A DNA stretch of 64,000 bases from NCBI GenBank assembly GCA_001942185.1, contig MKJV01000063.1, positions 1 through 64,000 on the forward strand, read 5' to 3'. Made by a program: the position numbers and the translations under genes. Origin of the DNA: Pseudonocardia sp. CNS-004 (GTDB lineage Bacteria; Actinomycetota; Actinomycetes; Mycobacteriales; Pseudonocardiaceae). Below, in pieces: positions 56,347 to 64,000 of the stretch. The notes under the pieces are model-generated. The model was given only the letters and a program-made list of their open reading frames with translations. It ran no database searches and had not been told where the DNA came from. The stretch's first letter is position 1. Each line of letters starts with the position of its first letter.

Positions 56347-57406
56347 ATGGAGCGAGCATTGGCCACTGATCCGGTCGAGCGGCGCGTCACCGTCGCGGAC
56401 GTCGCCGCGGAGGCCGGGGTGTCCGTCGCGACCGTGTCCAAGGTGCTCAACGGCCGGTCTGACGTGGCTCCGTCCACGCGGTCCCAGATCGAGACGATCC
56501 TCGCCGAACGCGGGTACGTCCCCACCAAGCGGACCAGGAGGCCGCCACTCCCGCAAGCCGTGGCGGCCTGATCGAGATGCTCTTCAACGATTCGAGCACA
56601 CCGTGGGCGTCGGAGATGATCCGGGGCGGCGAGGAAGCCGCACGGACCGCCCGGGTGGGCGTCGTGGTCTCGGTGCTGGAGAGTGGCCCGAAACGCGTAC
56701 AGCAATGGTTGGAGGGGGTCACCGAGCGGCGGTCACGCGGAATCCTGCTCGCCCTCTCGGACTTCTCCGACGCCGACCGGAAGCGAGTGGCCAGGATTGG
56801 CGTGCCGACCGTCCTCGTGGATCCGGTGGGGGATTTCGAATCCGACGTGCCGACGATCGGCGCCGGGAACCTCGGAGGCGGACTGGCCGCCACGAAGCAC
56901 CTGATCGAGCTCGGGCACCGCCGCATCGCGGCGATCTCCGGCCCGATGCGCTACCTGTGCAGCCAGGCCCGGCTCGCCGGCTACCGGGCCGCGCTCGAGC
57001 GCGCGGGGATCGAGTCCGATCCGCGGCTCATCGCCCACGGCGACTTCTTCCACGCCTCGGGGGTGGCGGCCACCCTCGAGCTGCTCGACCAGCCCGATCC
57101 CCCGACCGCCATCGTCGCGGCCAACGACCTGCAGGCGCTGGGCGTCTACGCCGCGATCGGGCAACGCGGCCTGCGGGTCCCGCACGACGTCAGCGTGGTG
57201 GGCTTCGACGACGTCCCGATGTCGCAGTGGATCTCCCCGCCGCTCACCACCGTGCGCCAGCCCATCGCGGAGATGGCCGCGCTGGCCGTCCGCGCGCTGC
57301 TCCCCCGGTCGGCACCGTCGACCTGCATCAGGGCCGGGTCGAGCTGCCCACCACGCTCGTGGTGCGCAGGAGCACCGCTCCCCCGCCGCGCCCCGCCCCG
57401 GTCTGA
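56347..57406 (+). pseudogene. LacI-family transcriptional regulator, two frameshifts
   Basis: About 350 aa. HTH: RVTVADVAAEAGVSVATVSK and VLNGRSDVAPSTRSQIETIL. The periplasmic-binding-like effector domain continues in a second frame (RGGLIEMLFNDSSTPWASEM, HLIELGHRRIAAISGPMRYL, DVSVVGFDDVPMSQWISPPL), and the final strand GTVDLHQGRVELPTTLVVRR in a third. Frames change near 56540 and 57305. Starts at 56332, 56344 and 56347 are possible; the last is ATG. It probably controls the sugar-acid genes and the divergently facing ABC importer, binding a sugar or sugar acid. Confidence 0.86.
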
Positions 57407-57485
57407 AGGCTCGCCCTGCCTCGGGCAACGTATGGACCACCGCGCACGGAGCCGGGGAAGGAGCGTTCCGTGGCCGCGGTGTGGC

Positions 57486-58481
57486 TCATCGGACGCGCGC
57501 CCGCTCGCCGGTCACCTCCGGTGCGAAGTGGCAGTTCGCGCGGTGCAGTCGGTGCGCCGCGCCCGCGGTCGGGTCGGCCGTGACGCAGATCGACCGGTCC
57601 GGGTCCGCGGTCGGGCCGACGGGGCAGCGCAGGTGGTAGTCGCACCCGCCGGGCGGGGCGGGCTCGCCGATCGCGGTCTCCGTGCCGGCGTCGGACAACA
57701 GTCTGCGCTCACCGATCTCGGGGACGGCGGCCAGCAGCGAGCGCGTGTACGGATGCTCCGGCCGGTCGATGACACCCTCGACGGAGCCCAGCTCGACGAT
57801 CCGGCCGTTGAACATCACCGCCAGGTCGTCGCACATGTAGCGCACGACGGCCAGGTTGTGACTGATGAAGATCATCGTCAGCCCGAGCTCGTGCTGCAGC
57901 CGCCGCAGCAGGTTCAGCACCACCGCCTGCACCGAGACGTCGAGCGAGGCCGTGACCTCGTCGGCGATCAGCACCTCGGGCTCGGCGGCGAGCGCACGGG
58001 CGATCGCGACGCGCTGGCGCTGTCCCCCCGACAGGTTGCCCGGCCGCGACCGTCCGACGGAGGGGTCGAGCGAGACCATCTCGAGCAGCTCGGCGACCCG
58101 CGCCGATGCCTCGCGCCGGCTGCGGTACGCCGAGCCGTCGAGGCCCTCCCGGACGCAGTCCTCGACGGTGAAGCGCGGGTCCAGCGAGCTGCGCGAGTCC
58201 TGGAAGATCAGCTGCACCTTGCGCCGCTGCCGGCGGGCCTCGCGCGAGGAGCCGGAGAGATCGACACCGCGCATCCGCATCGTGCCCGTGGAGTGCGCGA
58301 GCCCGACGACGGCCCGCGCGACGGTGCTCTTGCCGGAACCGGACTCCCCCACCAGGCCGAGCACCGACCCGTCGGCGACGTCGAACGAGACGCCGCGAAC
58401 CGCCTTCACCTGGCCGTAGTGGACCTCGAGGTCCTGAACGGTCAGGGCTGTTGTCAGGGCCGATGTCACGGCTGTCGTCAT
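57486..58481 (-). CDS. Opp/Dpp-type ABC transporter ATP-binding protein
   Basis: A 331-aa ATPase of the peptide/nickel family. Walker A is GLVGESGSGKSTVARAVVGL, Q-loop IFQDSRSSLDPR, signature NLSGGQRQRVAIARAL, Walker B EVLIADEVTASLDVS and switch His in ISHNLAVVRYMC; in Walker B the usual DEPTS reads DEVTA. The C-terminal oligo_HPY domain (GGCDYHLRCPVGP) is present. It powers import with the fused permease-ATPase, the second permease and the lipoprotein encoded upstream on the same strand. The start overlaps the previous stop by four bases. Confidence 0.88.
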   Translation of the reverse strand: MTTAVTSALTTALTVQDLEVHYGQVKAVRGVSFDVADGSVLGLVGESGSGKSTVARAVVGLAHSTGTMRMRGVDLSGSSREARRQRRKVQLIFQDSRSSLDPRFTVEDCVREGLDGSAYRSRREASARVAELLEMVSLDPSVGRSRPGNLSGGQRQRVAIARALAAEPEVLIADEVTASLDVSVQAVVLNLLRRLQHELGLTMIFISHNLAVVRYMCDDLAVMFNGRIVELGSVEGVIDRPEHPYTRSLLAAVPEIGERRLLSDAGTETAIGEPAPPGGCDYHLRCPVGPTADPDRSICVTADPTAGAAHRLHRANCHFAPEVTGERARVR

Positions 58482-60390
58482 CGCGTCGCTCCCGAGGTCA
58501 GGGCGTCCCGGCCGGAGGGTTCCGGCTCGATCAGCGGATGCCAGCACGCCGCCCGGTGGCCATCGCCCAGCACGCGCAACGGCGGGCGCTCCTCCCGGCA
58601 GGTGGCGTCCGCGCGGGGGCACCGCGCAGCGAAGTAGCAGCCCGGCAGGTCCACGTCCGGCCCGGGCATCCGGCCGTCGATCGTCCGGAGCGGCTCGGCC
58701 TTGTCGACGCCCATGTCCGGACTCGCCGCGAGCAGCACGTCCGTGTACGGGTGCGCAGGCGCGGCGAGCAGGTCGGCCGTCCGCGCCTCCTCGACGATGA
58801 AGCCCGCGTACATCACGATGATGCGCTCGCACAGCTCGGCGACGACGGCGATGTCGTGGGAGATGAACAGCAGCCCGGCCCCGGTCTCCGTGCCGACCCC
58901 GTGGATCAGCCGCAGGATCTGTCGCTGGACCGTGACGTCCAGCGCGGTCGTCGGCTCGTCGGCGATGAGCAGGCGCGCCTCGCCCATCAGGCCGACGGCG
59001 ATGCACACGCGCTGCTTCATGCCGCCCGAGAGCTCGTGCTGGTGCTGGTCGTAGCGGCGGTCGGGGTTCGCGATGGCGACCGACCGCAGGGCCTCGACGG
59101 CCTTCCGCTTGGCCTCCTCCTTGGGTTGATCCAGGTGGATGACCGCGGGCTCGATGAGATGCGTGCCGATCCGGATGGCGGGGTTGAGCGCCTCGCCGGG
59201 GTCCTGGAAGACCATCGCCATGTTGCGGCCGAGCACCCGCCGCGACGCCGCGTCCGGCGCCGTCAGGTCCACGTCCATGAAGGTGAGTGCCTCGGCCTCG
59301 ACGTGACCGGGCGCGTCGATCAGCTGCGCGACGGCGGATGCGGTCTGGCTCTTGCCCGACCCCGACTCACCGACGATCCCGACCCGCTCGCCCGGGCGCA
59401 TCGAGAAGGACACGTCACGGACCGGGCTGGTGACGCCACCGCCGCTCGCCGCGTAGAGGACCCGGAGGTGACGCACGTCGACCAGCGCGCCGCCGGAGGC
59501 TCGGGCTCGTCCGCGGCCGGCGCCGCGGCGGCCGGGATCCGGTCGCGCCGCAGCGCTCCCGAGGGCGAGTCGCGGCCGGCGACGACGTCGGAGAGCCACT
59601 CGCCCACCAGGTTGAACGTCAGGCCGGCGAGCACGATCGCGATGGCAGGGGCCACGGCCACACCGGGGGTCACGTAGATGCGGGTCAGCCCGTCGGCCAG
59701 CAGCCGGCCCCAGTCGAAGACCGGCGGCTGCACGCCCAGCCCGAGGAAGCTCAGCCCCGACAGTGCGAGGACCGCCGTGCCGATGTGGATCATCGCGTAC
59801 AGGATGACCGGTTCGCCGATGTTGGGCAGGACGTGCCGGAAGGTCACGTACAGGGGCCGCTTGCCCAGCACGCGCGATGCCTCGACGTACTCCTTGGCCA
59901 CCACGGAGGCGGTGAGGGTCTGGGTGATGCGCGCGAACCCGGGTGCGAACGAGGCCCCGACGGCCAGGACGCTGCCGACCGAGCCGATCCCGAAGAGCAC
60001 GGCGAAGAAGATGGCCAGGAGCAGCGCCGGGAACGCCAGCAACACGTTGATCAGCGCACCGGCGGCGCGCCCCAGCCGTCGCGACATCGCCGAGACGAGA
60101 CCGATCGCGACGCCGACGCAGCCGCCCACGAGCGTGGCGAGCACGGCCAGCACGAGGGACTGGCGGGTCGCCACGAGCGTGCGGGCCAGGATGTCGCGCC
60201 CGAGGTCGTCGGTGCCCATCAGATGGGCGGCGCTGATCCCGTCGTTGGCCTCCGCGACGTTGCTCGCCGACGCCGCATCACCCCAGATGGTCGGGGCGAA
60301 GATCGACAGGAACACGAACAGCAGCAGGAGGAGCAGGGGGGCCCCGCCGCCGAGCAGCAGTCGCAGGTGCCGGTTCGTCGAAGCAGACAT
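58478..60390 (-). pseudogene. Fused ABC transporter permease/ATP-binding protein (OppC-OppD), one frameshift
   Basis: About 638 aa. The N-terminal half is an OppC-like permease: first helix LLLLLLFVFLSIFAPTIWGD, HLMGTDDLGRDILARTLVAT, EYVEASRVLGKRPLYVTFRH and the EAA-loop region, six helices in all. A linker (SGALRRDRIPAAAAPAADEP) joins it to an OppD-like ATPase: ERVGIVGESGSGKSQTASAV, MVFQDPGEALNPA, HELSGGMKQRVCIAVGL, ARLLIADEPTTALDVTVQ and FISHDIAVVAE. Only the frame change near 59500 separates the halves; there is no stop, start or ribosome site between them. Such fusions are known in actinobacteria. Confidence 0.8.
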
Positions 60391-60393
60391 GCT

Positions 60394-61422
60394 TTACAGC
60401 TCCCCCATCCGGGACCGCGGGTCGAGCACGCCGAGCACGACGTCGACGATCATGTTGAGGATCAGGACCACCGCGCCGAGGACCAGCAGGATGCCCTGGA
60501 TCAGCGGGTAGTCCTTCTGGATCACCGACTGCGAGATCACGGTGCCGACGCCGGGCCAGCCGAAGACGTTCTCCACGAGCACCGTGCCGGCGATCAGGCC
60601 GGCGAGGATCATCGTGCCGTAGGTCAGCGAGGCGGTGAGCATGTTCGGCAGCACGTGGCGCCAGTACCGCAACGCCGTCGGCAGCCGGCGTGCCTTCGCC
60701 GCACGCACGTACTCGGCGTCGAGGACCTTGAGGGCCTCCACCCGGACGATCCGCGCCAGCGAGGCGGCCGGGGCGGCCACGAGGGCGAGGACCGGCAGCA
60801 CGTACGCGGCCGGCTCCTCGTTGCCGGCCGCGGGGAACGCCGGGATCGTCACCACGAACACGAGCGTGAGCAGCGTGCCGAGCACGTAGTCCGGGATCGA
60901 GTTCAGCACCCCGGTGACGTTCACGAACATCGACCGGGTGACCCGGCCCTGGCCGCCGCGCGTGCGCACCGCGGTGAGCAGCCCGACCGGCATGGCGATC
61001 AGGATGACCAGGACGAACGCCGGAGCGGCGAGCCCCAGCGTGTTCGGGAACCGGGTCGCGAGCAGGTCGGCCACCGGAGCCTCGGTGACGATCGAGCGCC
61101 CGAAGTCGCCGGTGACGACGCCTCCCAGGTAGCGCAGGTACTGCTCGATCAGCGGCAGGTCCAGCCCCAGCTCGTGGCGCCGCAGCGCGACCAGCTCGGC
61201 GGTGGCCTGATCGCCGAGGGCGGCCTGCACGGGGTCGCCCGGGATCAGCTGCACCATCACGAACGTCGCCGTGACGAGCACCAGCAGCGACACCACGAGC
61301 CGCACGAGCCGCCTGCCGATGAACAGCGTCCAGCGGAGCGCGGGACCGCGCTGTCCGCCACCGACCCGAGTCTTCGTGGAGGCGGGGCCGGGGACCGGCT
61401 CCACCCGGGTGTGATCACTCAT
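60394..61422 (-). CDS. Opp/Dpp-type ABC transporter permease (OppB-like)
   Basis: A 342-aa integral membrane protein with six predicted helices (LVVSLLVLVTATFVMVQLIP first), the OppB-type periplasmic loop GDPVQAALGDQATAELVALR, and the EAA coupling loop EYVRAAKARRLPTALRYWRH followed by LPNMLTASLTYGTMILAG. It pairs with the OppC half of the adjacent fusion to form the channel. Start at 61422 chosen; the N-terminal 40 residues are cytosolic and Gly/Arg rich. It lies three bases before the fusion gene. Confidence 0.88.
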   Translation of the reverse strand: MSDHTRVEPVPGPASTKTRVGGGQRGPALRWTLFIGRRLVRLVVSLLVLVTATFVMVQLIPGDPVQAALGDQATAELVALRRHELGLDLPLIEQYLRYLGGVVTGDFGRSIVTEAPVADLLATRFPNTLGLAAPAFVLVILIAMPVGLLTAVRTRGGQGRVTRSMFVNVTGVLNSIPDYVLGTLLTLVFVVTIPAFPAAGNEEPAAYVLPVLALVAAPAASLARIVRVEALKVLDAEYVRAAKARRLPTALRYWRHVLPNMLTASLTYGTMILAGLIAGTVLVENVFGWPGVGTVISQSVIQKDYPLIQGILLVLGAVVLILNMIVDVVLGVLDPRSRMGEL

Positions 61423-61471
61423 GCCGTCCGCCACCGTCTGGTCGTCGTCAAAGGGGATCCCTGTGCTGCGG

Positions 61472-63059
61472 TCACTGGTAGAGCCGGATGCTCGTCGGCA
61501 CCGCGAACAGGCCCACGGTCTCCATCGAGGCCCTCGAGGTGTAGAAGGGCCGGGAGCCGACCGAGATCGGCAGCACGTCCACCCGCTCGAGCAGCGACTT
61601 GTGCGCCCGGTTCCAGAGGCCGCATGCCTCGTCCCCGGACGCGGCCAGTGCCTGCGCGGACAGCGCATCGAAGTCCGGGTTCACGATGCTGCCGGTGTTG
61701 CGGCCGCCCTGGGCGGGCGTGGGCCCGCCGTAGTAGGCGGTCATCATGAACGGGAACTCCAGGTTGATGCCGCTGTAGTAGGCGTCGAAGTCCTGGGTGG
61801 TGTAGAGCGCCTCGAGGAACGCCGCCTGCGTGAGGCCGGTGAGCTCGGTGCCGATCCCGACCGCTCTCAGCTGCTGCCCCGTCAGCTCCATCGCCGACAC
61901 CGTCTGCGGGGCGCCGACCTGGTAGATCAGCTTCGCTGTGAGCTTGCGACCGTCCTTCTCCCGGATCCCGTCAACGCCCATCACGTAGCCGGCGGCGTCG
62001 AGGATGCGGCCCGCCGCCGCGGCGTCGGTCGCCGGCAGTGTCCCCGTGGTCAGGTCACCGGGGCAACTGACCGGCTCCTCGGCCATGAGGCTGGTGGCCA
62101 CCGTGCCGGTCTCGCTGGTGCCGACCTGGGTGAGCTGGCCGCGGTCGAGCGCCGTGGCCATCGCGAGCCGCACCTGGGGGTCGGCGAAGACCCGCCCGGC
62201 CGCCTCGTTCAGGTTCATCTCGCCGACCATCACCGGGATGTCGAACCGTCGCACCGACTTCTGCGCGTCCAGCCGGCTCCGGTCGGGGCCGGTGATCTGC
62301 GCTGCGTTGATCTGGCGGGAGACCAGCTGGTTGGCCGATGTGGACTCGTTCTGGACGAACGCGATCCGCACCTTCTGCGGGCTGCCCTCGGCCGAGTTCG
62401 TGGCGCCGTCGGGACCCCAGCCGTACCCGGGCCGGGCCTCGAGCGTGTAGTGGTCACCGGGCACGTACTCGGTCACCGTGTACGGGCCGGTCCCCTGGGA
62501 GTCGTGCTCGATCGAGCCGGCGTCGGCGAGCCCGGCCGGGCAGACGATGGGCAGCGAGCCCGCGCCCTCCAGGAGCATTCCGAAGGGGGTCTCGGTGCTG
62601 ATGGTGACGGTGCCCGCGGCGTCGTCCGCGGTCGCGGTGTAGGGCACCGGGACCGACAGGTTGACCCACGGCGAGAGCGTCGCGGGGTCCTTGATGTAGT
62701 CGAGTCCGCGGCCACGGCACTCGCCGTGAGCGGGGTGCCGTCCTCGCAGGTCACATCCTTGCGCAGGGTGTAGGTGACCGAGGTCGGCGTGACCTGCCAG
62801 TCGGTGGCCAGCTGCGGGACGACCGTGCCGTCCGGGGTCCGCCCGACGAGCGTGTCGTAGCTGAACGCGAAGATCTGCCGGTTGGTGCCGCCCGTGGTCT
62901 TGTACGGGTTGATCGTCCCGGGATCGGTGCCGAGGTTCATCATGAACGTGCCGCCGCGCAGCAGGCGCCACTGGGACCCGCGTCCGCGCCGCCGCCGCAG
63001 GCGGCGAGCAGGACCGAGATCGCTGCGACCGCGATCGCGATCGGGTACTTCCGCTTCAT
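61472..63059 (-). pseudogene. ABC transporter substrate-binding lipoprotein (family 5), two frameshifts
   Basis: About 529 aa. The ATG at 63059 begins a lipoprotein signal, MKRKYPIAIAVAAISVLLAA followed by CGGG (lipobox LAAC). The SBP-family-5 domain follows in a second frame (FMMNLGTDPGTINPYKTTGG, FSYDTLVGRTPDGTVVPQLA, TYTLRKDVTCEDGTPLTASA) and a third (GLDYIKDPATLSPWVNLSVP to the stop). Frames change near 62965 and 62705. It binds the solute outside the membrane; relatives bind oligopeptides but also sugars and opines, and the local sugar-acid genes make a carbohydrate ligand reasonable. Confidence 0.86.
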
Positions 63060-63512
63060 TGCGATCCACCTTCAGGACGCCTGAAGCGTCGTCTGTGTGT
63101 TCAGGAGTCCGGGCGCGCGTACGCAGGCCACGGCGGTGGCAGCGGGTCGCGCTCCCACCGGTCCCGCCGAGTCACCGGTCAAGTTTCGACCGACAGGGAT
63201 TGAATTTCGCTCTCGGTCGGGCTAAGTTACGACGGCGGGAACACGTCGTCAAGAGGCACAGGACAGACCGATTCAGGGGATCCGACCTCTCGGCGGGCGC
63301 TCGATCACATTCAGGCCGCAGCTCGGGGCGAACACCCCTTCTTCCTGGGCATGGACGATGAGACCCACGTCGATCCGGCCGAGCCGACGACAATGGAGCG
63401 ATGGGGCCCGCCCTCGAAACTAGACCGAAACTTCATCGAGAGTGCGACGGGCGACATCGACATCGGGAGGTCCGCACTCTCCCTCAGAGGACACTGGAAG
63501 AAGGACACCGGC
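63060..63512. promoter_or_regulatory. Divergent control region of the ABC importer and RraA-like gene
   Basis: A 450-bp gap between two divergent genes, with an A/T-richer centre. ACGACG (63229-63234) and CGTCGT (63244-63249) form an inverted repeat with a 9-bp spacer, and CGACCGA near 63187 is inverted as TCGGTCG near 63213. The nearby LacI protein is a candidate, although typical LacI sites have a central CG and this one does not. No -35/-10 pair stood out. Confidence 0.4.
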
Positions 63513-64000
63513 GTGGTTGAGACTCACGACATCGTTCGTCCGCCCGCGGAGCTCGTCAGCGGCCTGGCCGCGATCGGGAGCGCCACCGCCAGCAGCGAGC
63601 TCAACAAGCTGGGCGTCCGGAGCGCGGCCATCCGCGGTCCGGTCTCGTTCACGCCGGGGATCTCCGTGGCCGGCCCGGCGCTCACCCTGCAGTTCATGCC
63701 CAAGCGCGAGGACCTCTACCAGGTCGACGAGTACGCCGAGCCGGAGAAGCAGCTGCACCGGCACGTGATGTACCACACGCAGCCCGGCGACATGATCGTC
63801 GTGGACGCGCGCGGCGACATGGCCAGCGGTGTGTTCGGCGACATGATGCTGACCTATTTCACGGGGCGCGGTGGTGCCGGAGTGATCGTGGACGGGTGCA
63901 TCCGCGACCTCGGCAAGGTGCGCGACCTCGGCGTCGGTCTGTGGCTGCGCGGGGCCACCCCCAACTTCCACTCCCAGACCGAGATCTTCCCGACGGCGGT
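63513..64000 (+). CDS. RraA-like family protein (partial, runs off the window)
   Basis: At least 162 aa in the window. The frame VETHDIVRPPAELVSGLAAI through QPGDMIVVDARGDMASGVFG and GGAGVIVDGCIRDLGKVRDL is the RraA/4-hydroxy-4-methyl-2-oxoglutarate aldolase fold; the GxxVDGxxRD segment holds the Arg and Asp that bind substrate and metal. Most catabolic members are class-II pyruvate aldolases or dehydratase-like enzymes, others inhibit RNase E. Beside sugar-acid genes an aldolase is likelier. The GTG at 63513 has GAAGGA upstream. The C-terminus is beyond position 64000. Confidence 0.85.
   Translation, partial: MVETHDIVRPPAELVSGLAAIGSATASSELNKLGVRSAAIRGPVSFTPGISVAGPALTLQFMPKREDLYQVDEYAEPEKQLHRHVMYHTQPGDMIVVDARGDMASGVFGDMMLTYFTGRGGAGVIVDGCIRDLGKVRDLGVGLWLRGATPNFHSQTEIFPTA

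Noticed and set aside
59785-61749. A 654-residue plus-strand frame across the permease genes
   Set aside because: Composed almost only of Arg, His, Gln, Glu, Asp and Gly, the typical antisense of G+C-rich membrane-protein genes.
63229-63249. The ACGACG/CGTCGT repeat as a certain LacI operator
   Set aside because: The spacer is nine bases and lacks the central CG dyad of LacI/GalR sites, so it is listed only as part of a control region.
1-64000. CRISPR arrays, tRNA or rRNA genes, phage or attachment sites
   Set aside because: No regularly spaced repeats, no cloverleaf or CCA-type tRNA ends, and no rRNA-like sequence were found on reading; insertion relics are fragmentary and lack paired terminal repeats.

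Overview
The DNA is very G+C rich, with actinobacterial signatures: a WhiB iron-sulfur regulator, many TetR-type regulators, a short-chain dehydrogenase (SDR) of the mycofactocin-coupled type, a relic of actinobacterial qcrB, GTG/TTG starts and ATGA-type gene overlaps. The gene mix (stacked catabolic operons, acyl-CoA enzymes, SDRs, ABC peptide-type transporter) suggests a soil actinomycete, probably of the Pseudonocardiaceae; the family assignment is inference.

Layout. 1-820: IS110 relic and a whiB-like gene. 1039-14523: a TetR gene divergent from an eleven-gene, largely translationally coupled acyl-CoA operon (acyl-CoA dehydrogenase, carboxyltransferase, two acyl-CoA synthetases, enoyl-CoA hydratase, two MaoC hydratases, MFS carrier, CitE-like lyase, luciferase-like oxidoreductase, biotin carboxylase). 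Together these could import, activate, desaturate, hydrate, carboxylate and cleave a branched short-chain acid, resembling leucine/isovalerate or acyclic-terpene catabolism. 14524-15550: hairpins and an IS256 relic. 15556-24110: EthD-domain protein, P450, VOC protein, mycofactocin-type SDR, AcoR-like activator, zinc alcohol dehydrogenase and quinone oxidoreductase, a catabolic cluster for an unknown substrate. 24166-28225: large indolepyruvate-type ferredoxin oxidoreductase divergent from an Lrp/AsnC regulator. 28286-33901: monooxygenase-like protein, old-yellow-enzyme reductase, SDR, CocE hydrolase. 34832-39660: hydroxyquinol branch (hydroxyquinol 1,2-dioxygenase, maleylacetate reductase) with accessory genes and an XRE-cupin regulator. 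39870-50280: a worn region of truncated genes and IS relics (SDR, PPOX, qcrB, IS630, IS5, enolase superfamily, VOC, LysR, Opp ATPase) around a few whole genes (DoxX, NAD(P)/FAD oxidoreductase, Tat metallo-hydrolase, TetR with twin operators and two SDRs, MFS). 50274-51695: MmgE/PrpD gene. 52036-64000: oxidative carbohydrate or sugar-acid locus (epimerase, alcohol dehydrogenase, SDR, SMP-30 lactonase, LacI regulator, Opp-type ABC importer with a permease-ATPase fusion, RraA-like aldolase).

Two window-wide points matter to any user. First, about thirty genes are broken by one-base shifts, nearly all behaving as lost bases in G/C runs, so many 'pseudogenes' may be sequencing or assembly errors. 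Second, a 17-bp inverted repeat (TGTCC-N7-GGACA type, always ending GGGACA) occurs five times in intergenic DNA of the 17.8-34.1 kb region, which also encodes an AcoR-like activator; this looks like a local regulon.
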